Below, piece after piece: positions 38,081-51,073 of a stretch of 64,000 nucleotides of DNA. The notes below the pieces were generated by a model. The model saw nothing but the letters and a program-made list of their open reading frames with translations. It had not been told where the DNA came from and made no database searches. A program made the position numbers and the translations under genes. The stretch's first letter is position 1. Each line of letters begins with the position of its first letter. The stretch is taken from contig NC_064037.1 of assembly GCF_932526225.1 (NCBI RefSeq), positions 18,975,471 through 19,039,470 of the forward strand, read 5' to 3'. The stretch is from Nematostella vectensis (Eukaryota > Cnidaria > Anthozoa > Actiniaria > Edwardsiidae).

Positions 38081-39009
38081 TTAAGCAAGCCAAGCTGTCA
38101 TTACGCCAGCCACTTCTATCACAGATAGTTGCTGATATTTTACAGGTGTAAAGCTAGTGTTAATACACTTTACACCTGTTGACACAGGTTTCAATATAAA
38201 GTGAAAACAAAAGACGCTTTCTCTCTCATGTTAGAGTACATTACTCCATGACACCACATAATGTTATGAGTAGCAGACTTGTGATAAGGAAGAAGGACCA
38301 TTACAAAAGTGATGGGGTTGGTGCCCACACGTGTTTGTGCATGCCCTGGGCGTGACAGGGCGGACCAAAAAATTCTAGATAAGGCTTGTTCTCTCGAGAG
38401 GCTCTTAGAAGTACCATATGCGGTCCAACCCAGAAGTTTTGAGACTTCCCTTCAACAAAGAACACTATGTGGACTATTCAATACACCGAAAAATAAAAAA
38501 CGAATACGACTTTGACAAGAGCCCAGAATTTTTCTAATCTGGCCATTGGCACCTGCACCAGGACTAGTCAGTACACCAGAGAATCAAAACCGAATAAGAT
38601 ATTCAATGACTTCTCACAAACTTCTAAACCCAAAGTAGGTCGTACATGTATAATAAGCACATTTTTGGAACAGCCTTCAAAGTCCCTCTGGAGACTCTTA
38701 TATTATATTAATATATAAAGTATTTCTGTATATATTGAAATATATAATGTATCTCTTATTATTTATTTGCGAGACCAGACAATGGTATACGTTAAATTAA
38801 CAGCGGCAAAACTAGCAGTATGCATTTTTAAATTTCTCGGAGTCCATTGAACTCCAGTGGTGCACTAGGCTCTAACTTTAGGAAGCAGGGATTGCGATGG
38901 ACATCAAATATAATTATAAGGTGTATATCGTGAAAAAAAATAACCTGCATGGGCCCCTCTACCCGTTCGAGATCAAAGAACTAGTTCTAGCCAAATACAA
39001 GGCAGAGAT
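38081..39009 (+). repeat. Satellite unit 42 (929 bp, F 5' part, E/B 3' part, chimeric joint)
   Basis: F-like to 38,748 (TATATAATG), then unit-39-like from 38,790 (TATACG, ATTGAACTCC, CCCCTCTAC). Private GAATTTTTC and CATCAAATAT. Confidence 0.97.
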
Positions 39010-39939
39010 TCAAGCAAGCCAAGCTGTCATTACGCCAGCCACTTCTATCACAGATAGTTGCTGATATTTTACAGGTGTAAAGCTAGTGTTAATACACTTT
39101 ACACCTGTTGACACAGGTTTCAATATAAAGTGAAAACAAAAGACGCTTTCTCTCTCATGTTAGAGTACATTACTCCATGACACCACATAATGTTATGAGT
39201 AGCAGACTTGTGATAAGGAAGAAGGACCTTTACAAAAGTGATAGGGGTTGGTGCCCACACGTGTTTGTGCATGCCCTGGGCGTGACAGGGCGGACCAAAA
39301 AATTCTAGATAAGGCTTGTTCTCTCGAGAGGCTCTTAGAAGTACCATATGCGGTCCAACCCAGAAGTTTTGAGACTTCCCTTTAACAAAGAACACTATGT
39401 GGACTATTCAATACACCGAAAAATAAAAAACGAATACGACTTTGACAAGAGCCCAGAATACTTCTAATCTGGCCATTGGCACCTGCACCAGGACTAGTCA
39501 GTTCACCAGAGAATCAAAACCGAATACGATATTCAATGACTTCTCACAAACTTCTAAACCCAAAGTAGGTCGTACATGTATAATAAGCACATTTTTGGAA
39601 TAGCCTTCAAAGTCCCTCTGGCGACTCTTATATTATATTTATATATAAAGTATTTCTGTATATATTGAAATGTATAAAGTATCTCTTATTATTTATTTGC
39701 GAGACCAGACAATGGTATACGTTAAATTAACAGCGGCAAAACTAGCAGTATGCATTTTTAAATTTCTCGGAGTCCATTGAACTCCAGTGGTGCACTAGGC
39801 TCTAACTTTAGGAAGCAGGGATTGCGATGGACATCAATTATAATTATAAGGTGTATATCGTGAAAAAAAATAACCTGCATGGGCCCCTTTACCCGTTCGA
39901 GATCAAAGAACTAGTTCTAGCCAAATACAAGGCAGAGAT
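39010..39939 (+). repeat. Satellite unit 43 (930 bp, type B)
   Basis: Copy of unit 40 in the second trimer. Confidence 0.97.
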
Positions 39940-40865
39940 TCAAGCAAGCCAAGCTGTCATTACGCCAGCCACTTCTATCACAGATAGTTGCTGATAATTT
40001 ACAGGTGTAAAGCTAGTGTTAATACACTTTACACCTGTTGACACAGGTTTCAATATAAAATGAAAACAAAAGACGCTTTCTCTCTCATGTTAGAGTACAT
40101 TACTCCATGACACCACATAATGTTATGAGAAGCAGACTTGTGATAAGGAAGAAGGACCATTACAAAAGTGATGGGGTTGGTGCCCACACGTGTTTGTTCA
40201 TGCCCTGGGCGTGACAGGACGGACCAAAAAAATCTAGATTAGGCTTGTTCTCTCGAGAGGCTCTTAGAAGTACCATATGCGGTCCAACCCAGAAGTTTTG
40301 AGACTTCCCTTCAACAAAGAACACCATGTGGACTATTTAATACACCGAAAAAAAAAACGAATACGACTTTGACAAGAGCCCAGAACTCTTCTAATCTGGC
40401 CATTGGCACCTGCACCAGGACTTGTCAGTAACCAGAGAATCAAAACCGAATAAGATATTCAATGACTTCTCACAAACTTCTAAACCCAAAGTAGGTCGTA
40501 CATGTATAATAAGCACAGTTTTGGAACAGCCTTCAAAGTCCTTCTGGAGACTCTTATATTATATTAATATATAAAGTATTTCTGTATATATTGAAATATA
40601 TAATGTATCTCTTATTATTTATTTGCGAGACCAGACAATGGTATATGATAAATTAACAGCGGCAAAACTAGCAGTATGCATTTTTAAATTTCTCGGAGTC
40701 CAGTGGACTCCAGTGGTGCACTAGGCTCTAACTGTAGGAAGCAGGGATTGCGATGGACATCAATTATAATTATAAGGTGTATATCGTGAAAAAAAATAAC
40801 CTGCATGGGCCCCTTTACCCGTTCGAGATCAAAGAACTAGTTCTAGCCAAATACAAGGCAGAGAT
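39940..40865 (+). repeat. Satellite unit 44 (926 bp, type A)
   Basis: Copy of unit 41. Its 3' end from 40,734 (CTGTAGG) is the source of the 3' end of unit 54. Confidence 0.97.
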
Positions 40866-41794
40866 TTAAGCAAGCCAAGCTGTCATTACGCCAGCCACTT
40901 CTATCACAGATAGTTGCTGATATTTTACAGGTGTAAAGCTAGTGTTAATACACTTTACACCTGTTGACACAGGTTTCAATATAAAGTGAAAACAAAAGAC
41001 GCTTTCTCTCTCATGTTAGAGTACATTACTCCATGACACCACATAATGTTATGAGTAGCAGACTTGTGATAAGGAAGAAGGACCATTACAAAAGTGATGG
41101 GGTTGGTGCCCACACGTGTTTGTGCATGCCCTGGGCGTGACAGGGCGGACCAAAAAATTCTAGATAAGGCTTGTTCTCTCGAGAGGCTCTTAGAAGTACC
41201 ATATGCGGTCCAACCCAGAAGTTTTGAGACTTCCCTTCAACAAAGAACACTATGTGGACTATTCAATACACCGAAAAATAAAAAACGAATACGACTTTGA
41301 CAAGAGCCCAGAATTCTTCTAATCTGGCCATTGGCACCTGCACCAGGACTAGTCAGTACACCAGAGAATCAAAACCGAATAAGATATTCAATGACTTCTC
41401 ACAAACTTCTAAACCCAAAGTAGGTCGTACATGTATAATAAGCACATTTTTGGAACAGCCTTCAAAGTCCCTCTGGAGACTCTTATATTATATTAATATA
41501 TAAAGTATTTCTGTATATATTGAAATATATAATGTATCTCTTATTATTTATTTGCGAGACCAGACAATGGTATATGATAAATTAACAGCGGCAAAACTAG
41601 CAGTATGCATTTTTAAATTTCTCGGAGTCCATTGGACTCCAGTGGTGCACTAGGCTCTAACTTTAGGAAGCAGGGATTGCGATGGACATCAATTATAATT
41701 ATAAGGTGTATATCGTGAAAAAAAATAACCTGCATGGGCCCCTTTACCCGTTCGAGATCAAAGAACTAGTTCTAGCCAAATACAAGGCAGAGAT
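40866..41794 (+). repeat. Satellite unit 45 (929 bp, type F)
   Basis: First full unit of the decamer; copy of unit 42 up to 41,574. Confidence 0.97.
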
Positions 41795-42718
41795 TCAAGC
41801 AAGCCAAGCTGTCATTACGCCAGCCACTTCTATCACAGATAGTTGCTGATAATTTACAGGTGTAAAGCTAGTGTTAATACACTTTACACCTGTTGACACA
41901 GGTTTGAATATAAAATGAAAACAAAAGACGCTTTCTCTCATGTTAGAGTACATTACTCCATGACACCACATAATGTTATGAGAAGCAGACTTGTGATAAG
42001 GAAGAAGGACCATTACAAAAGTGATGGGATTGGTGCCCACACGTGTTTGTTCATGCCCTGGGCGTGACAGGACGGACCAAAAAAATCTAGATAAGGCTTG
42101 TTCTCTCGAGAGGCTCTTAGAAGTACCATATGCGGTCCAACCCAGAAGTTTTGAGACTTCCCTTCAACAAAGAACACCATGTGGACTATTCAATACACCG
42201 AAAAAAAAAACGAATACGACTTTGACAAGAGCCCAGAACTCTTCTAATCTGGCCATTGGCACCTGCACCAGGACTTGTCAGTAACCAGAGAATCAAAACC
42301 GAATAAGATATTCAATGACTTCTCACAAACTTCTAAACCCAAAGTAGGTCGTACATGTATAATAAGCACAGTTTTGGAACAGCCTTCAAAGTCCCTCTGG
42401 AGACTCTTACATTATATTAATATATAAAGTATTTCTGTATATATTGAAATATATAATGTATCTCTTATTATTTATTTGCGAGACCAGACAATGGTATATG
42501 ATAAATTAACAGCGGCAAAACTAGCAGTATGCATTTTTAAATTTCTCGGAGTCCAGTGGATACCAGTGGTGCACTAGGCTCTAACTTTAGGAAGCAGGGA
42601 TTGCGATGGACATCGATTATAATTATAAGGTATATATCGTGAAAAAAAATAACCTGCATGGGCCCCTTTACCCGTTCGAGATCAAAGAACTAGTTCTAGC
42701 CAAATACAAGGCAGAGAT
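41795..42718 (+). repeat. Satellite unit 46 (924 bp, type A2)
   Basis: Joint shortest unit with unit 56. CTTACATTAT, GTGGATACC, CATCGATT, GGTATAT, A10. Confidence 0.97.
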
Positions 42719-43650
42719 TCAAGCAAGCCAAGCTGTCATTACGCCAGCCACTTCTATCACAGATAGTTGTTAATATTTTACAGGTGTAAAGCTAGTGTTA
42801 ATACACTTTACACCTGTTGACACAGGTTTCAATATAAAAATAAAACAAAAGACGCTTTCTCTCTCATGTAAGAGTACATTACTCCATGACACCACATGAT
42901 GTTATGAGTAGCAGACTTGTGATAAGGAAGAGGGACCATTACAAAAGTGATGCGGGGTGAGGCCCACACGTGTTTGTGCATGCCCTGGGCGTGACAGGAC
43001 GGACCAAAAAAAAATCTAGATAAGGCTTGTTCTCTCGAGAGGCTCTTAGAAGTACCATATGCGGTCCAACCCAGAAGTTTTGAGACTTCCCTTTAACAAA
43101 GAACACTATGTGGACTATTCAATACACCGAAAAATAAAAAACGAATACGACTTTGACAAGAGCCCAGAATTCTTCTAATCTGGCCATTGGCACCTGCACC
43201 AGGACTAGTCAGTTCACCAGAGAATCAAAACCGAATACGATATTCAATGACTTCTCACAAACTTCTAAACCCAAAGTAGGTCGTACATGTATAATAAGCA
43301 CATTTTTGGAACAGCCTTCAAAGTCCCTCTGGAGACTCTTATATTATATTAATATATAAAGTATTTCTGTATATATTGAAATATATAATGTATCTCTTAT
43401 TATTTATTTGCGAGACCAGACAATGGTATATGATAAATTAACAGCGGCAAAACTAGCAGTATGCATTTTTAAATTTCTCGGAGTCCATTGGACTCCAGTG
43501 GTGCACTAGGCTCTAACTTTAGGAAGCAGGGATTGCAATGGACATCAATTATAATTATAAGGTGTATATCGTGAAAAAAAATAACCTGCATGGGCCCCTT
43601 TACCCGTTCGAGATCAAAGAACTAGTTCTAGCCAAATACAAGGCAGAGAT
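42719..43650 (+). repeat. Satellite unit 47 (932 bp, C 5' part, F-like 3' part)
   Basis: ACATGATG and ATTGCAATGG, shared only with unit 57. Confidence 0.97.
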
Positions 43651-44577
43651 TCAAACAAGCCAAGCTGTCATTACGCCAGCCACTTCTATCACAGATAGTT
43701 GCTGATAATTTACAGGTGTAAAGCTAGTGTTAATACACTTTACACCTGTTGACACAGGTTTCAATATAAAATGAAAACAAAAGACGCTTTCTCTCTCATG
43801 TTAGAGTACATTACTCCATGACACCACATAATGTTATGAGAAGCAGATTTGTGATAAGGAAGAAGGACCATTACAAAAGTGATGGGGCTGGTGCCCACAC
43901 GTGTTTGTTCATGCCCTGGGCGTGACAGGACGGACCAAAAAAATCTAGATAAGGCTTGTTCTCTCGAGAGGCTCTTAGAAGTACCATATGCGGTCCAACC
44001 CAGAAGTTTTGAGACTTCCCTTCAACAAAGAACACCATGTGGACTATTTAATACACCGAAAAAAAAAAACGAATACGACTTTGACAAGAGCCCAGAACTC
44101 TTCTAATCTGGCCATTGGCACCTGCACCAGGACTTGTCAGTAACCAGAGAATCAAAACCGAATAAGATATTCAATGACTTCTCACAAACTTCTAAACCCA
44201 AAGTAGGTCGTACATGTATAATAAGCACAGTTTTGGAACAGCCTTCAAAGTCCTTCTGGAGACTCTTATATTATATTAATATATAAAGTATTTCTGTATA
44301 TATTGAAATATATAATGTATCTCTTATTATTTATTTGCGAGACCAGACAATGGTATATGATAAATTAACAGCGGCAAAACTAGCAGTATGCATTTTTAAA
44401 TTTCTCGGAGTCCAGTGGACTCCAGTGGTGCACTAGGCTCTAACTGTAGGAAGCAGGGATTGCGATGGACATCAATTATAATTATAAGGTGTATATCGTG
44501 AAAAAAAATAACCTGCATGGGCCCCTTTACCCGTTCGAGATCAAAGAACTAGTTCTAGCCAAATACAAGGCAGAGAT
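43651..44577 (+). repeat. Satellite unit 48 (927 bp, type A)
   Basis: TCAAACAAGCC start, A11, CTGTAGG; private C at 43,888. Confidence 0.97.
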
Positions 44578-45506
44578 TTAAGCAAGCCAAGCTGTCATTA
44601 CGCCAGCCACTTCTATCACAGATAGTTGCTGATATTTTACAGGTGTAAAGCTAGTGTTAATACACTTTACACCTGTTGACACAGGTTTCAATATAAAGTG
44701 AAAACTAAAGACGCTTTCTCTCTCATGTTAGAGTACATTACTCCATGACACCACATAATGTTATGAGTAGCAGACTTGTGATAAGGAAGAAGGACCATTA
44801 CAAAAGTGATGGGGTTGGTGCCCACACGTGTTTGTGCATGCCCTGGGCGTGACAGGGCGGACCAAAAAATTCTAGATAAGGCTTGTTCTCTCGAGAGGCT
44901 CTTAGAAGTACCATATGCGGTCCAACCCAGAAGTTTTGAGACTTCCCTTCAACAAAGAACACTATGTGGACTATTCAATACACCGAAAAATAAAAAACGA
45001 ATACGACTTTGACAAGAGCCCAGAATTCTTCTAATCTGGCCATTGGCACCTGCACCAGGACTAGTCAGTACACCAGAGAATCAAAACCGAATAAGATATT
45101 CAATGACTTCTCACAAACTTCTAAACCCAAAGTAGGTCGTACATGTATAATAAGCACATTTTTGGAACAGCCTTCAAAGTCCCTCTGGAGACTCTTATAT
45201 TATATTAATATATAAAGTATTTCTGTATATATTGAAATATATAATGTATCTCTTATTATTTATTTGCGAGACCAGACAATGGTATATGATAAATTAACAG
45301 CGGCAAAACTAGCAGTATGCATTTTTAAATTTCTCGGAGTCCATTGGACTCCAGTGGTGCACTAGGCTCTAACTTTAGGAAGCAGGGATTGCGATGGACA
45401 TCAATTATAATTATAAGGTGTATATCGTGAAAAAAAATAACCTGCATGGGCCCCTTTACCCGTTCGAGATCAAAGAACTAGTTCTAGCCAAATACAAGGC
45501 AGAGAT
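44578..45506 (+). repeat. Satellite unit 49 (929 bp, type F)
   Basis: AAAACTAAAG, shared only with unit 59. Confidence 0.97.
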
Positions 45507-46431
45507 TCAAGCAAGCCAAGCTGTCATTACGCCAGCCACTTCTATCACAGATAGTTGCTGATAATTTACAGGTGTAAAGCTAGTGTTAATACACTTTACA
45601 CCTGTTGACACAGGTTTGAATATAAAATGAAAACAAAAGACGCTTTCTCTCATGTTAGAGTACATTACTCCATGACACCACATAATGTTATGAGAAGCAG
45701 ACTTGTGATAAGGAAGAAGGACCATTACAAAAGTGATGGGATTGGTGCCCACACGTGTTTGTTCATGCCCTGGGCGTGACAGGACGGACCAAAAAAATCT
45801 AGATAAGGCTTGTTCTCTCGAGAGGCTCTTAGAAGTACCATATGCGGTCCAACCCAGAAGTTTTGAGACTTCCCTTCAACAAAGAACACCATGTGGACTA
45901 TTCAATACACCGAAAAAAAAAAACGAATACGACTTTGACAAGAGCCCAGAACTCTTCTAATCTGGCCATTGGCACCTGCACCAGGACTTGTCAGTAACCA
46001 GAGAATCAAAACCGAATAAGATATTCAATGACTTCTCACAAACTTCTAAACCCAAAGTAGGTCGTACATGTATAATAAGCACAGTTTTGGAACAGCCTTC
46101 AAAGTCAATCTGGAGACTCTTATATTATATTAATATATAAAGTATTTCTGTATATATTGAAATATATAATGTATCTCTTATTATTTATTTGCGAGACCAG
46201 ACAATGGTATATGATAAATTAACAGCGGCAAAACTAGCAGTATGCATTTTTAAATTTCTCGGAGTCCAGTGGACTCCAGTGGTGCACTAGGCTCTAACTT
46301 TAGGAAGCAGGGATTGCGATGGACATCGATTATAATTATAAGGTATATATCGTGAAAAAAAATAACCTGCATGGGCCCCTTTACCCGTTCGAGATCAAAG
46401 AACTAGTTCTAGCCAAATACAAGGCAGAGAT
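45507..46431 (+). repeat. Satellite unit 50 (925 bp, type A2)
   Basis: AGTCAATCTGG, A11, CATCGATT tail. Confidence 0.97.
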
Positions 46432-47363
46432 TCAAGCAAGCCAAGCTGTCATTACGCCAGCCACTTCTATCACAGATAGTTGTTAATATTTTACAGGTGT
46501 AAAGCTAGTGTTAATACACTTTACACCTGTTGACACAGGTTTCAATATAAAAATAAAACAAAAGACGCTTTCTCTCTCATGTAAGAGTACATTACTCCAT
46601 GACACCACATAATGTTATGAGTAGCAGACTTGTGATAAGGAAGAGTGACCATTACAAAAGTGATGCGGGGTGAGGCCCACACGTGTTTGTGCATGCCCTG
46701 GGCGTGACAGGACGGACCAAAAAAAATCTAGATAAGGCTTGTTCTCTCGAGAGGCTCTTAGAAGTACCATATGCGGTCCAACCCAGAAGTTTTGAGACTT
46801 CCCTTTAACAAAGAACACTATGTGGACTATTCAATACACCGAAAAATAAAAAACGAATACGACTTTGACAAGAGCCCAGAATTCTTCTAATCTGGCCATT
46901 GGCACCTGCACCAGGACTAGTCAGTTCACCAGAGAATCAAAACCGAATACGATATTCAATGACTTCTCACAAACTTCTAAACCCAAAGTAGGTCGTACAT
47001 GTATAATAAGCACATTTTTAGAAAAGCCTTCAAAGTCCCTCTGGCGACTCTTATATTATATTTATATATAAAGTATTTCTGTATATATTGAAATGTATAA
47101 AGTATCTCTTATTATTTATTTGCGAGACCAGACAATGGTATATGATAAATTAACAGCGGCAAAACCAGCAGTATGCATTTTTAAATTTCTCGGAGTCCAT
47201 TGGACTCCAGTGGTGCACTAGGCTCTAACTTTAGGAAGCAGGGATTGCGATGGACATCAATTATAATTATAAGGTGTATATCGTGAAAAAAAAATAACCT
47301 GCATGGGCCCCTTTACCCGTTCGAGATCAAAGAACTAGTTCTAGCCAAATACAATGCAGAGAT
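46432..47363 (+). repeat. Satellite unit 51 (932 bp, type C)
   Basis: AGAGTGACC, TTTTAGAAAAGCC, a ninth A in GTGAAAAAAAAATAACC, ACAATGCAG; private C at 47,166. Confidence 0.97.
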
Positions 47364-48290
47364 TCAAACAAGCCAAGCTGTCATTACGCCAGCCACTTCT
47401 ATCACAGATAGTTGCTGATAATTTACAGGTGTAAAGCTAGTGTTAATACACTTTACACCTGTTGACACAGGTTTCAATATAAAATGAAAACAAAAGACGC
47501 TTTCTCTCTCATGTTAGAGTACATTACTCCATGACACCACATAATGTTATGAGAAGCAGATTTGTGATAAGGAAGAAGGACCATTACAAAAGTGATGGGT
47601 TTGGTGCCCACACGTGTTTGTTCATGCCCTGGGCGTGACAGGACGGACCAAAAAAATCTAGATAAGGCTTGTTCTCTCGAGAGGCTCTTAGAAGTACCAT
47701 ATGCGGTCCAACCCAGAAGTTTTGAGACTTCCCTTCAACAAAGAACACCATGTGGACTATTTAATACACCGAAAAAAAAAAACGAATACGACTTTGACAA
47801 GAGCCCAGAACTCTTCTAATCTGGCCATTGGCACCTGCACCAGGACTTGTCAGTAACCAGAGAATCAAAACCGAATAAGATATTCAATGACTTCTCACAA
47901 ACTTCTAAACCCAAAGTAGGTCGTACATGTATAATAAGCACAGTTTTGGAACAGCCTTCAAAGTCCTTCTGGAGACTCTTATATTATATTAATATATAAA
48001 GTATTTCTGTATATATTGAAATATATAATGTATCTCTTATTATTTATTTGCGAGACCAGACAATGGTATATGATAAATTAACAGCGGCAAAACTAGCAGT
48101 ATGCATTTTTAAATTTCTCGGAGTCCAGTGGACTCCAGTGGTGCACTAGGCTCTAACTGTAGGAAGCAGGGATTGCGATGGACATCAATTATAATTATAA
48201 GGTGTATATCGTGAAAAAAAATAACCTGCATGGGCCCCTTTACCCGTTCGAGATCAAAGAACTAGTTCTAGCCAAATACAAGGCAGAGAT
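47364..48290 (+). repeat. Satellite unit 52 (927 bp, type A)
   Basis: TCAAACAAGCC start, GATGGGTTTGG, CTGTAGG. Confidence 0.97.
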
Positions 48291-49219
48291 TTAAGCAAGC
48301 CAAGCTGTCATTACGCCAGCCACTTCTATCACAGATAGTTGCTGATATTTTACAGGTGTAAAGCTAGTGTTAATACACTTTACACCTGTTGACACAGGTT
48401 TCAATATAAAGTGAAAACAAAAGACGCTTTCTCTCTCATGTTAGAGTACATTACTCCATGACACCACATAATGTTATGAGTAGCAGACTTGTGATAAGGA
48501 AGAAGGACCATTACAAAAGTGATGGGGTTGGTGCCCACACGTGTTTGTGCATGCCCTGGGCGTGACAGGGCGGACCAAAAAATTCTAGATAAGGCTTGTT
48601 CTCTCGAGAGGCTCTTAGAAGTACCATATGCGGTCCAACCCAGAAGTTTTGAGACTTCCCTTCAACAAAGAACACTATGTGGACTATTCAATACACCGAA
48701 AAATAAAAAACGAATACGACTTTGACAAGAGCCCAGAATTCTTCTAATCTGGCCATTGGCACCTGCACCAGGACTAGTCAGTACACCAGAGAATCAAAAC
48801 CGAATAAGATATTCAATGACTTCTCACAAACTTCTAAACCCAAAGTAGGTCGTACATGTATAATAAGCACATTTTTGGAACAGCCTTCAAAGTCCCTCTG
48901 GAGACTCTTATATTATATTAATATATAAAGTATTTCTGTATATATTGAAATATATAATGTATCTCTTATTATTTATTTGCGAGACCAGACAATGGTATAT
49001 GATAAATTAACAGCGGCAAAACTAGCAGTATGCATTTTTAAATTTCTCGGAGTCCATTGGACTCCAGTGGTGCACTAGGCTCTAACTTTAGAAAGCAGGG
49101 ATTGCGATGGACATCAATTATAATTATAAGGTGTATATCGTGAAAAAAAATAACCTGCATGGGCCCCTTTACCCGTTCGAGATCAAAGAACTAGTTCTAG
49201 CCAAATACAAGGCAGAGAT
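48291..49219 (+). repeat. Satellite unit 53 (929 bp, type F)
   Basis: TTTAGAAAG, shared only with unit 63. Confidence 0.97.
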
Positions 49220-50144
49220 TCAAGCAAGCCAAGCTGTCATTACGCCAGCCACTTCTATCACAGATAGTTGCTGATAATTTACAGTTTAAAGCTAGTGTTA
49301 ATACACTTTACACCTGTTGACACAGGTTTGAATATAAAATGAAAACAAAAGACGCTTTCTCTCATGTTAGAGTACATTACTCCATGACACCACATAATGT
49401 TATGAGAAGCAGACTTGTGATAAGGAAGAAGGACCATTACAAAAGTGATGGGATTGGTGCCCACACGTGTTTGTTCATGCCCTGGGCGTGACAGGACGGA
49501 CCAAAAAAATCTAGATAAGGCTTGTTCTCTCGAGAGGCTCTTAGAAGTACCATATGCGGTCCAACCCAGAAGTTTTGAGACTTCCCTTCAACAAAGAACA
49601 CCATGTGGACTATTCAATACACCGAAAAAAAAAAAACGAATACGACTTTGACAAGAGCCCAGAACTCTTCTAATCTGGCCATTGGCACCTGCACCAGGAC
49701 TTGTCAGTAACCAGAGAATCAAAACCGAATAAGATATTCAATGACTTCTCACAAACTTCTAAACCCAAAGTAGGTCGTACATGTATAATAAGCACAGTTT
49801 TGGAACAGCCTTCAAAGTCAATCTGGAGACTCTTATATTATATTAATATATAAAGTATTTCTGTATATATTGAAATATATAGTGTATCTCTTATTATTTA
49901 TTTGCGAGACCAGACAATGGTATATGATAAATTAACAGCGGCAAAACTAGCAGTATGCATTTTTAAATTTCTCGGAGTCCAGTGGACTCCAGTGGTGCAC
50001 TAGGCTCTAACTGTAGGAAGCAGGGATTGCGATGGACATCAATTATAATTATAAGGTGTATATCGTGAAAAAAAATAACCTGCATGGGCCCCTTTACCCG
50101 TTCGAGATCAAAGAACTAGTTCTAGCCAAATACAAGGCAGAGAT
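49220..50144 (+). repeat. Satellite unit 54 (925 bp, A2 5' part, A 3' part, chimeric joint)
   Basis: ACAGTTTAAAG (hairpin arm lost) and ATATAGTG (to 49,882) are shared only with unit 64. From 50,013 CTGTAGG and then CATCAATT match unit 44. Joint of the decamer duplication. Confidence 0.97.
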
Positions 50145-51073
50145 TTAAGCAAGCCAAGCTGTCATTACGCCAGCCACTTCTATCACAGATAGTTGCTGAT
50201 ATTTTACAGGTGTAAAGCTAGTGTTAATACACTTTACACCTGTTGACACAGGTTTCAATATAAAGTGAAAACAAAAGACGCTTTCTCTCTCATGTTAGAG
50301 TACATTACTCCATGACACCACATAATGTTATGAGTAGCAGACTTGTGATAAGGAAGAAGGACCATTACAAAAGTGATGGGGTTGGTGCCCACACGTGTTT
50401 GTGCATGCCCTGGGCGTGACAGGGCGGACCAAAAAATTCTAGATAAGGCTTGTTCTCTCGAGAGGCTCTTAGAAGTACCATATGCGGTCCAACCCAGAAG
50501 TTTTGAGACTTCCCTTCAACAAAGAACACTATGTGGACTATTCAATACACCGAAAAATAAAAAACGAATACGACTTTGACAAGAGCCCAGAATTCTTCTA
50601 ATCTGGCCATTGGCACCTGCACCAGGACTAGTCAGTACACCAGAGAATCAAAACCGAATAAGATATTCAATGACTTCTCACAAACTTCTAAACCCAAAGT
50701 AGGTCGTACATGTATAATAAGCACATTTTTGGAACAGCCTTCAAAGTCCCTCTGGAGACTCTTATATTATATTAATATATAAAGTATTTCTGTATATATT
50801 GAAATATATAATGTATCTCTTATTATTTATTTGCGAGACCAGACAATGGTATATGATAAATTAACAGCGGCAAAACTAGCAGTATGCATTTTTAAATTTC
50901 TCGGAGTCCATTGGACTCCAGTGGTGCACTAGGCTCTAACTTTAGGAAGCAGGGATTGCGATGGACATCAATTATAATTATAAGGTGTATATCGTGAAAA
51001 AAAATAACCTGCATGGGCCCCTTTACCCGTTCGAGATCAAAGAACTAGTTCTAGCCAAATACAAGGCAGAGAT
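50145..51073 (+). repeat. Satellite unit 55 (929 bp, type F)
   Basis: Decamer partner of unit 45. Confidence 0.97.

Larger units (their letters stand above)
33630..38748 (+). repeat. Remote third copy of the heptamer (units 37-42)
   Basis: Matches 13,200-18,317 at an offset of 20,430-20,431 bp, with order A, D, E, B, A, F. The mark GAACTATTC ties it to copy 2 of the heptamer (unit 15), not copy 1 (unit 8). The left edge is a switch inside unit 37. The right edge runs into a local trimer duplication. Confidence 0.88.
36005..38789 (+). repeat. Second higher-order trimer, copy 1 (2,785 bp)
   Basis: Starts at the C of TATACG in unit 39 and ends in unit 42, order B, A, F. It lies inside the remote heptamer copy, so the trimer duplication came after that copy arrived. 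Confidence 0.9.
38790..41574 (+). repeat. Second higher-order trimer, copy 2 (2,785 bp)
   Basis: Offset 2,785 bp. Identity ends at 41,575, where unit 45 reads TATATG while unit 42 reads TATACG. Units 40 and 43 share GAATACTTC and GGAATAGCC; units 41 and 44 share GATTAGG, ATTTAATAC and CTGTAGG. Confidence 0.9.
40734..50012 (+). repeat. Higher-order decamer, copy 1 (9,279 bp)
   Basis: The unit lengths 929, 924, 932, 927, 929, 925, 932, 927, 929, 925 recur in the same order in copy 2. Type order is F, A2, C, A, then F, A2, C, A, then F, A2: an internal 4+4+2 pattern with a 3,712-3,713-bp sub-period. Confidence 0.93.
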
